Assembly: GCF_017377855.1 (NCBI RefSeq)
Contig: NZ_JAFREP010000017.1
Span: 62,001 to 126,000 of the forward strand
From: Acanthopleuribacter pedis
GTDB lineage: Bacteria > Acidobacteriota > Holophagae > Acanthopleuribacterales > Acanthopleuribacteraceae
Reading direction: 5' to 3'
Length of the DNA: 64,000 nucleotides
The notes under the pieces were generated by a model. It was not told where the DNA came from and searched no databases. It saw only the letters and a list, made by a program, of their open reading frames with translations. How positions within the stretch are numbered: the stretch's first letter is position 1; the number at the start of each line of letters is the position of its first letter. Below are positions 57,537 through 64,000 of the stretch, one piece after another. Both the position numbers and the translations under genes were made by a program.

Positions 57537-58829
57537 TTAGGAGGGTTTGGTTTCGATTTCGCCCTCGGAATGCGCGATGATGACCGCGCCGACCGAGTCA
57601 CTGAAGACGTTGGTGGCGGTGCGCAGCATGTCGAGGGGGCGGTCGATGGCGAGCATGGTGCCGACGATGACGCCGACTTGATCGCCTTTCAAACCCACGG
57701 CGTCCAGTACGATAAAAATCATGACGAGGCCGGCGGAAGGAATGCCCGCCGCGCCGATGGAAGCCAACAGGGCGGTGATGACGACGGTCATTTGCTGGAA
57801 AAAGCTTAGGTCGACGCCCATGACTTGGGCGATGAACAGCACGCCGGCGCATTCGTACAAGGCGGTCCCGTCCATGTTGACGGTGGCGCCGAGCGGCAGC
57901 ACAAAACTGCTGATTTTGTTGCTGACGCCGGCTTCTTCTTCAACGCATTCCATGGTGACGGGTAGGGTCGCCGAGCTGGAACTGGTCGAGAAGGCGGTGA
58001 GCAGTGCGTTACGCATGTGGGCAAAGTGTTTGATGGGGCTTTTTCGTGTGAATACGAAAAGGAGCAACGGCAAAGCGATAAAAAGATGGCTCAAAACCCC
58101 AAACAGAATGGTGAGGAAATAGGCGCCCAGTGCTTTGAAGAATTTGAGGTCTCCTATTTCGTAGATGGCGGTGAAGACCAAGCCGACCACGCCGAACGGG
58201 GCCAGGGCGATGATGGCGCCGGTCATTTTCATCATGGTCTCAAACAAAGAGTTGATGAAGTTGAGAATACGGTCGCGGTGTTCAGACGGCATGGTGGTTA
58301 GGGTTATGCCGAAAATGAGGCTGAAAAAGATAATGCCGAGCATGTCCATTTCGGCCAGCGCTTGAACGGGGTTGGTGGGGATCATGCGGAAGATGATCTC
58401 AAAGGGCGAGCCTGGTGTATTTAAGGTGCTGGGGTCAATGGCCTTGGTGCCGGTTTCCGGAAGTTCAACCCCGCGGCCGGGCGCCATGACATTACTGGCA
58501 ACCAGGCCGATGGTGATCGCGAACAAGCTGGTCATGGTGTAGAAAAGCAGCGTTTTGATGCCGAGCCGGCCCAGGTTTTTGCTGTCACCGATGCTTGCTA
58601 TCCCCACCACAATCGAGGAGCCGACCAGCGGTACAATCACCATCTTGAGCAGGCTGATAAACAGCTTGCCGAGGCCGATCAGCGGCGCGGCAACCCAGGC
58701 GGAGCCGGTTGTGTAGCGCAATGGCTCGGGGATGCCGAAGCGCATGAGGCAACCCAACAAGGCGCCAACCAGCATGGCGATAAAAATTTGCGTGTGAAGT
58801 GGCATTTTGCCGATCGAGGGAGCGCTCAT
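57537..58829 (-). CDS. Dicarboxylate/amino acid:cation symporter (DAACS family)
   Basis: 430 inner-membrane residues. The fold has eight segments and two re-entrant loops. Signatures visible are FSTSSSSATLPVT (the serine-rich loop), LGATVNMDGTALYE, AAGIPSAGLVMIFIVLDAVGL and AIDRPLDMLRTATNVFSD near the C-terminus. Members import glutamate, aspartate or C4-dicarboxylates with sodium or protons. The exact substrate is not decided by sequence here. First gene of a three-gene minus-strand run with rfbC and cinA. No transcription factor adjoins it. Confidence 0.92.
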   Translation of the reverse strand: MSAPSIGKMPLHTQIFIAMLVGALLGCLMRFGIPEPLRYTTGSAWVAAPLIGLGKLFISLLKMVIVPLVGSSIVVGIASIGDSKNLGRLGIKTLLFYTMTSLFAITIGLVASNVMAPGRGVELPETGTKAIDPSTLNTPGSPFEIIFRMIPTNPVQALAEMDMLGIIFFSLIFGITLTTMPSEHRDRILNFINSLFETMMKMTGAIIALAPFGVVGLVFTAIYEIGDLKFFKALGAYFLTILFGVLSHLFIALPLLLFVFTRKSPIKHFAHMRNALLTAFSTSSSSATLPVTMECVEEEAGVSNKISSFVLPLGATVNMDGTALYECAGVLFIAQVMGVDLSFFQQMTVVITALLASIGAAGIPSAGLVMIFIVLDAVGLKGDQVGVIVGTMLAIDRPLDMLRTATNVFSDSVGAVIIAHSEGEIETKPS

Positions 58830-59548
58830 ACATCATACTCCGGGAGCTAAAAAAAATAGGACCTTGGGCGACGGGCGAGCCGACATAGATGCGGTTCGCG
58901 GTGGGGCAAATAAACGGGTGTTGCGGAAAAGTGCAACGTTGGAAAAGCGCCGGCGGAAAGGTCTGGCCCCATTCTACCCGAGCGACAGGGCGCGGGCACA
59001 AACTTTTCCACGGGCCGCGCGGGAAAGTGGCGGTAAAACACCAACGGGTGGGAGGGCCGTGGTGTTTTTGCAACGGGCGCGTGGGCGATTTTTGGGAATT
59101 TTGGGGGGAAACGCGTCTCTGTGCTTACGCCGCAACGCGGCCGATTTGCCGCGACGGGTGACAGCTTGGTGATGTGGCGCAAGACATTGAAGGTCACTCG
59201 ATGCGGCTGTATCCGCGCTTAGAGACAGTGCGCCTGGAAGCCTGACGTATTGGCCTTATTCAGGTTATTGGCGCCTATGGTTATTGAAAGCCGGCATCTC
59301 GTTTGCATCTACTTCGTGCCGTCGCGTCGCTGTTACGCGAAATTTTCTTTGAAACGCGCCGAGTTTCTCCTATGATCGGGTGAAAATTGAGGTTGTGGAT
59401 GGCCGCACCATTAAGTTTTTTTCTTTTTGGATTGCTTGTGAAAGATCGTTTGTTTGTCGGCTTCTTAGGAACACACCTCGGCGTGAAACGTGACGAAAAA
59501 ACATTGGGCGTAATGCGTCTGGATGCGTCGCGAAAGTGAGGATTTTTT
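58830..59548. other. 720-bp divergent intergenic region upstream of glmS
   Basis: It must contain promoters for glmS (plus) and the symporter operon (minus). No convincing gene, repeat or riboswitch is seen; I looked for a glmS ribozyme and found none. Confidence 0.5.
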
Positions 59549-61375
59549 ATGTGTGGAATCGTTGGTTATGTTGGGATGCGCAAAGCCGCCCCTATTCTGT
59601 TAAATGGGCTCAAGCGATTGGAATACCGCGGCTATGATTCGGCCGGTTTGGTAACCGTCGCCAAGTCGGGTTCGCGTCGTTACCGGGTTGTCGGCCGCGT
59701 ACAAAATCTCGACAAATTGGTCAAAGGACTCGATTTACCGATGACCTGCGGCATCGCCCACACGCGCTGGGCGACCCACGGCAAACCCAACGAAACCAAT
59801 GCCCACCCTCACACCGACGAAACCCAGCAGTTCTACGTGGTTCACAACGGCATCATCGAGAACCACGAAAAGTTACGCGCCGGATTGGAAGCCGACGGCG
59901 CCCACTTTCATACCGAAACCGATACCGAGGTCATCGTCCAGCTGATTGCCAAGTTTTTTGACGGCAGTTTGGAAGCCGCGGTTGAAGAGGCCCTAAAACA
60001 CCTCGAAGGCACTTTTGGGATCGCCGCCGTTTCGGCCGCTGATCCCATGAAGATCGTGGTTGCCCGTCGTGGTTCGCCGGTGATCATCGGCATTGGCAAG
60101 GACGAGATGTTTGTTGCCTCGGACGTTTCCGCCATCGTGCAGTACACCGATCAAGTTATCTACATGGAAGACAATGAGTTAGCGGTATTGACTCCTGGCG
60201 ATTACCAAATGATGTCCTTTGATCACAAGCCGATTCAGCGGGAGACCTTCCAAATCGATTGGAAGGTTGAGGACGAAGGTCTCAACGGTTTCCCCCACTT
60301 CATGCTCAAAGAGATTTACGACCAACCGGAAACCGTGCGCAACGCCTGTCGCGGTCGCATGAACGTGTCCGAGGGCGTCGCCGTCCTGGGCGGATTGCAG
60401 TCCAAAATGGACGAAATCAAGAATTTACGCAAATTGATTATCGTCTCCTGCGGCACCAGTTACCACGCCGGCTTGATTGGCCGCTATATTTTCGAGGCCT
60501 TGACCGATCTCAATGTCGAGGTCGAGTTGGCCAGTGAGTTCCGTTACCGAAAGCTGCGCCTTGATGAAACAACCGGGGTTTTGGCGATCAGCCAAAGTGG
60601 CGAAACCATCGATACCTTGGCGGCGATTCGCGAGGCGCGTCGCAAGGGTGCGCTCACCATTGGTTTGGTGAACGTGGTCGGTTCAACCATCGCGCGGGAA
60701 ACCGATTGCGGTGTCTATTGTCACGCGGGCCCGGAAATCGGAGTCGCGTCCACCAAAATTTTTGTGTCCCAGTTGGTCATTCTTAACCTGATGGCGTTGT
60801 TGATCGGCCGCTACCAAATGGTCTCGCTGAATGAGGGCGTGAGCCTGCTGAAGGCGCTCAACCGGCTACCCGACCAAGTTTCGGACATCTTGGCCCGTGC
60901 GAGCCAAATTGATGAGCTGGCGCGCATCTACCAGAAATTCGACAACAACCTGTTCATCGGGCGCCAGACCCACGCCGCGGTGGCGATGGAAGGGGCGTTG
61001 AAGCTCAAGGAGATCTCCTACATTCACGCCGAGGCCTATGCCGCGGGTGAGATGAAACACGGCCCGATCTCCTTGATTGACGAGAATTTCCCGACCATTG
61101 CACTGTTGGCCAATGATGCCAGCTACGACAAGATGCTGAGCAACATCCAGGAAATTCGCGCTCGTAGCGGCCCGGTTCTGGCGATTACGTACGAGGGTGA
61201 CGATCAATGCGCCCGTCATTGCGACGATTTGTTTCGGGTACCGCAGACCCACGATCTGTTGCAACCGATCTTGACCACCATCCCGCTCCAGTTATTCGCC
61301 TACTACTGCGCCCGTTATCGCGGTACGGAGATCGACAAGCCGCGAAATCTCGCCAAAAGTGTGACGGTGGAATAA
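59549..61375 (+). CDS. glmS: Glutamine-fructose-6-phosphate aminotransferase (isomerising)
   Basis: 608 residues. It makes glucosamine-6-phosphate, the first step to UDP-GlcNAc and so to peptidoglycan and lipid A. The glutaminase domain starts at Cys2 (MCGIVGYVGM), the nucleophile after Met removal. It continues AHTRWATHGKPNETNAHPH and VVHNGIIENH. Two SIS domains follow (SCGTSYHAGLIGRYIFEAL, AISQSGETIDTLAAIREAR, GVASTKIFVSQ), and the C-terminus ends LAKSVTVE, as in all GlmS. Length matches the family. A clear terminator follows at 61412. Monocistronic. Confidence 0.97.
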   Translation: MCGIVGYVGMRKAAPILLNGLKRLEYRGYDSAGLVTVAKSGSRRYRVVGRVQNLDKLVKGLDLPMTCGIAHTRWATHGKPNETNAHPHTDETQQFYVVHNGIIENHEKLRAGLEADGAHFHTETDTEVIVQLIAKFFDGSLEAAVEEALKHLEGTFGIAAVSAADPMKIVVARRGSPVIIGIGKDEMFVASDVSAIVQYTDQVIYMEDNELAVLTPGDYQMMSFDHKPIQRETFQIDWKVEDEGLNGFPHFMLKEIYDQPETVRNACRGRMNVSEGVAVLGGLQSKMDEIKNLRKLIIVSCGTSYHAGLIGRYIFEALTDLNVEVELASEFRYRKLRLDETTGVLAISQSGETIDTLAAIREARRKGALTIGLVNVVGSTIARETDCGVYCHAGPEIGVASTKIFVSQLVILNLMALLIGRYQMVSLNEGVSLLKALNRLPDQVSDILARASQIDELARIYQKFDNNLFIGRQTHAAVAMEGALKLKEISYIHAEAYAAGEMKHGPISLIDENFPTIALLANDASYDKMLSNIQEIRARSGPVLAITYEGDDQCARHCDDLFRVPQTHDLLQPILTTIPLQLFAYYCARYRGTEIDKPRNLAKSVTVE

Positions 61376-61712
61376 GGACGGAACATCCGCTAAGGTTTGT
61401 CTGGTTGCGGCAAAAGGCCTCTCTTTTTACGGAGAGGCCTTTTATTTTTATGTTTTTCCGGGACTTGCCGTAAGGTTTACCTGGTATTGTTCGGCGCTTT
61501 TATCTAAAATGTGGCCGTTCGTGAGTTCAATATGGGGATCAATGTCCCCAGAGGGCTCAAGAGGCACCTGCCTTTTGGAGTGATTGAGGACCAGGCAAGG
61601 AAAAAATGGCCTGGTGGTTCCCTAATGCACGGTCACGCCTCGTCGTGTCTTGATTTTTTTATGTCATGGGAACCACGTGAGGAACTAAAAGGAACAGTTG
61701 GGTGATATTTCG
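61376..61712. other. 337-bp intergenic region between glmS and actA
   Basis: After the glmS terminator (61412-61443) there is only non-coding sequence, presumably with the promoter of the act operon. A small frame at 61511-61705 has no recognisable product. Confidence 0.4.
61412..61443 (+). terminator. Rho-independent terminator of glmS
   Basis: AAAAGGCCTCTC (61412-61423) pairs perfectly with GAGAGGCCTTTT (61432-61443), in an AT-rich setting. Confidence 0.9.
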
Positions 61713-62267
61713 ATGAAAAACACGACTAAGTTTGTGAGTGTCGTCACATTTCTGGTGGCCGTCGGCGCCCTTGTCGGCGTTACGGCGCTTGGCCAGGGTG
61801 AGCGAATTAAAACCGAGGTCAAAGAAGTCCCGGTTGGCGCTTACGCCCCGAAGCAACCAATCGACTACAGTCACAAGTTACATGCGGGCGATCTACAGAT
61901 CGAGTGCCAAAATTGCCACACTTACGCCCGACGGTCACGGTCAGCGGGTATTCCCGCGCTGGAACAGTGTATGCAGTGTCACGTGCTGATTGCAGCCGAC
62001 CGCGATCCGATCAAAAAAATTGCCGAGGCATACGAGAAGAAGGAAGCGATTGAATGGGTGAAGGTTCACGACCTGCCCGATTTCGTTTACTTCGATCACT
62101 CGCGCCACATCAAAGCCGGTTTCGATTGTCAAACCTGTCACGGTCCGGTGGAAGAGATGGAGCTGCTTTACCGCCATGCGCCACTCACGATGGGTTGGTG
62201 TGTGAATTGCCACCGCGACAATTTGGATAAGGGCGCATCGTTAGACTGTCTAACGTGCCACAAGTAA
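61713..62267 (+). CDS. actA: Pentaheme cytochrome c, ActA subunit of alternative complex III
   Basis: 184 residues. A signal anchor (about 5-26, FVSVVTFLVAVGALVGVTAL) is followed by five heme-binding CxxCH motifs: CQNCH, CMQCH, CQTCH, CVNCH, CLTCH. This number and size match ActA, the pentaheme subunit of the quinol-oxidising alternative complex III, which replaces bc1 in several phyla. In known complexes ActA passes electrons outward to cytochrome c or directly to an oxidase. ATG 61713 is chosen; a TTG at 61698 has a better AAGGA and would add five residues. actB follows after 12 bp. Confidence 0.9.
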   Translation: MKNTTKFVSVVTFLVAVGALVGVTALGQGERIKTEVKEVPVGAYAPKQPIDYSHKLHAGDLQIECQNCHTYARRSRSAGIPALEQCMQCHVLIAADRDPIKKIAEAYEKKEAIEWVKVHDLPDFVYFDHSRHIKAGFDCQTCHGPVEEMELLYRHAPLTMGWCVNCHRDNLDKGASLDCLTCHK

Positions 62268-62279
62268 GTGAGGTAATTC

Positions 62280-64000
62280 ATGGCCAAGAAGATTAAGAGA
62301 AGAGACTTCCTCGGACTGATGGGTCTGGGTGGTGTTGCCGCGGCCACATTAAGCTGTGATTACCAACCCACCGATTACGAAGAGGGCTTTGATGAAGTTT
62401 GGAAGCCTTGGGTCGAGCCGGTAGACGGCGAGATCCCCTACGTGCCGCGTTTCTACGCGACGAGTTTGCCCGAATTGGGCAGCTTGGGGCTTCACATCAA
62501 GTCCATTAACGGACGTGCAAACAAAACCGAGGGCAACCCCGACCACCCGGTCAACATGGGGACGCTGAGTGCGCGCCAACAGACGGTGATCCAGAACCTG
62601 TATTCACCTGACCGTGTGCGCAAGCCGCTGTTGGACGGCAAGGCGATTACCCGCGCGAAAACCCAGGAAGTGTTGAAAGAGAAACTGAGCGGGGCCAAAG
62701 GTCGCAACGTTTCGGTTTTGGCGGGCGATCTGTCCGGCGCAACCCAAGATTTTTGGACGCAGTTTGTCGCCGCCATGGGCACCGGCAAGCTGGTGCGTTA
62801 CACCGCTTTCACCGACAGCTACTGGGCAACTGCTTCTGAGAAAGTGTTCGGTCGCGCCGAGGTGCCTTACATCAACCTTGCCGGTACCGATTTCGTGTTG
62901 TCCTTGGGCGCACGCTTCCTGGACAGCTGGGGCGACCATACCGCTCACGCCCGTAACTGGGCAAACATGAAAAAAATCGAAGATTTCAACCGCGGCAAGC
63001 ACGTGCAAATCGAAACCCGCACTTCTTCCACCGGCGCAATGGCGGATACCCGCCTGCACTGCAAGCCTGGAAGTGAGTCGGTCATTCTGCTCGCCCTGCT
63101 CAAAGAAGTGGCGGCGAAAAGCACCAAGTTGAGTGCCGAGGATCAAGCGGCGATTGCCGGCTTGGTAAGCGGCGCCGATATGGGTGCGGCGGCCGGCGCT
63201 TCCGGTTTAACCGCCGCCGATTTGCAAAAGGTTGCCGAGGAACTGCTCGCGGCCGGTTCGGCCGTGGTTCTGCCCGCGGAAAACACCGTTTTGGGTGATC
63301 AATCGCTGCAACACCACGCGGCGGTTCTGCTGCTTAACAAAGCGTTGGGCGGCATTGGCAAGCATTTCAACTACGCGGCCTCCAAGCCTGCCACGCGCAC
63401 CGTTCACCACGGTGACATCAGCGACTTGGTTCAAGACCTGAACGGCGGCAACGTCGATGTGCTGATTGTGTTGGGCAACCCCAACCCGGCGTTTAACACG
63501 CCCGGTAGCCTGAAGTTCGCCGAGGCCATGAAAAAAGCCACCTTCTCGGTTGCGTTCGCCGCCTCCAACGACGAAACCACGACGCTGGCAAACTTGGTGG
63601 TACCGAACCACCACGGTTTGGAAGCATGGGGTGAGGTCAACACCTACGAGGGCCTCAACCAATTGCAACAGCCGACCATGCGCCCCCGTTGGGACATGGC
63701 TCAAGCCGAGGACCACATCATCGGTCTGATGAAAGAACTGGCCCCGGACACTTACGCGCAGGAAAGCTTCCGCGAGTATGTGCAAGCGAGCTTCACCGCG
63801 CGGTTCGGCGCGGAAGCCGCCGACGCCGGCAAGTTCTGGCGCGACTGCCTCCGCAAGGGCGGAATCTTCGCCATGGCTGAAGCCGGTGAAGACCTGCCGG
63901 TTGCCGCCAATATGGACGCCGGTTTCTTCGGCGCGGTTGCCGCGATGAACGTCGCCGGCCCGGCGCTGATTGTGATGGAATCGCCCCGCTTCGGCGACGG
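62280..64000 (+). CDS. actB: ActB (molybdopterin-oxidoreductase-like iron-sulfur subunit of alternative complex III), partial
   Basis: Open from ATG 62280 (GAGG 6 nt before) to the right edge: 573 codons seen, more beyond. A twin-arginine-type signal opens the protein (KKIKRRDFLGLMGLGGVAAATLSC), where the last Cys may be a lipobox for lipid attachment. The visible part resembles the molybdopterin oxidoreductase-like first half of ActB (NGRANKTEGNPDHPVNMGTLSARQQ, then VLIVLGNPNPAFNTP and NLVVPNHHGLEAWGEVNTYEG). In ActB this half is believed not to hold a molybdenum cofactor. The iron-sulfur-cluster half should follow. It is 12 bp after actA, as in other act operons. Confidence 0.88.
   Translation, partial: MAKKIKRRDFLGLMGLGGVAAATLSCDYQPTDYEEGFDEVWKPWVEPVDGEIPYVPRFYATSLPELGSLGLHIKSINGRANKTEGNPDHPVNMGTLSARQQTVIQNLYSPDRVRKPLLDGKAITRAKTQEVLKEKLSGAKGRNVSVLAGDLSGATQDFWTQFVAAMGTGKLVRYTAFTDSYWATASEKVFGRAEVPYINLAGTDFVLSLGARFLDSWGDHTAHARNWANMKKIEDFNRGKHVQIETRTSSTGAMADTRLHCKPGSESVILLALLKEVAAKSTKLSAEDQAAIAGLVSGADMGAAAGASGLTAADLQKVAEELLAAGSAVVLPAENTVLGDQSLQHHAAVLLLNKALGGIGKHFNYAASKPATRTVHHGDISDLVQDLNGGNVDVLIVLGNPNPAFNTPGSLKFAEAMKKATFSVAFAASNDETTTLANLVVPNHHGLEAWGEVNTYEGLNQLQQPTMRPRWDMAQAEDHIIGLMKELAPDTYAQESFREYVQASFTARFGAEAADAGKFWRDCLRKGGIFAMAEAGEDLPVAANMDAGFFGAVAAMNVAGPALIVMESPRFGD

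Noticed and set aside
59200..59548. A glmS ribozyme upstream of glmS
   Set aside because: I did not find the conserved ribozyme core or its pairing pattern, and the element is mostly known from Firmicutes.

Overview
The window is a stretch of bacterial chromosome of roughly mid-50s percent GC, read by eye. It carries about 42 protein genes on both strands. I see no rRNA, tRNA, CRISPR array, prophage or integrated plasmid. The mix suggests a free-living or host-associated Gram-negative member of the Acidobacteriota, perhaps near the Holophagae/Acanthopleuribacter branch. The evidence is TonB-dependent receptors, a PknB-type kinase with TPRs, an M56 protease, pentaheme ActA/ActB of alternative complex III, fused branched-chain E1 and PomAB-type motor genes. 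This placement is inference; a 16S or marker-gene comparison would settle it.

Layout. 0.2-10.3 kb: nucleotide-sugar genes (GMP/PMI manC-type, a eukaryote-like UDP-glucose dehydrogenase, galE), an S4 RNA-binding protein, a REP-associated transposase (RAYT) surrounded by REP-like repeats, and a beta-propeller/esterase fusion. 10.9-16.7 kb: a very large M56 membrane protease and a secreted tandem DJ-1/PfpI protein. 17.0-21.4 kb (minus strand): two CesT-like type III secretion chaperones, an unknown protein and an 899-residue protein with a papain-like Q..G.C motif. I read this as an effector-chaperone cassette, and it is the most interesting part of the window. 21.9-26.6 kb: GFA protein, LysR regulator, TonB receptor. 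26.7-30.2 kb: unknown protein, TylF-type methyltransferase, PhyH-type oxygenase and tautomerase, a possible small modification pathway. 30.2-36.6 kb: PseB, then an operon of a HEAT-repeat protein with a degenerate receiver domain plus motA and motB, then a small secreted protein.

37.1-46.7 kb: a fused E1alpha-E1beta dehydrogenase with an acyltransferase, a BamA-like barrel, a DUF4390-like protein with an NtrYX-type two-component pair, and an adenylate kinase with an unusual lid. 46.8-54.4 kb: DUF1684 protein, a second TonB receptor, kinase-TPR protein. 54.4-58.8 kb (mostly minus strand): C39-like protease, a small basic protein (plus strand), and an operon of a DAACS symporter, rfbC and cinA. 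59.5-64 kb: glmS and the start of the alternative complex III operon (actA, actB), cut by the window end.

Several genes make surface-sugar precursors (GDP-mannose, UDP-glucuronate, UDP-galactose, a PseB product, dTDP-rhamnose, glucosamine-6-phosphate), but they lie in separate transcription units and not in one polysaccharide locus.
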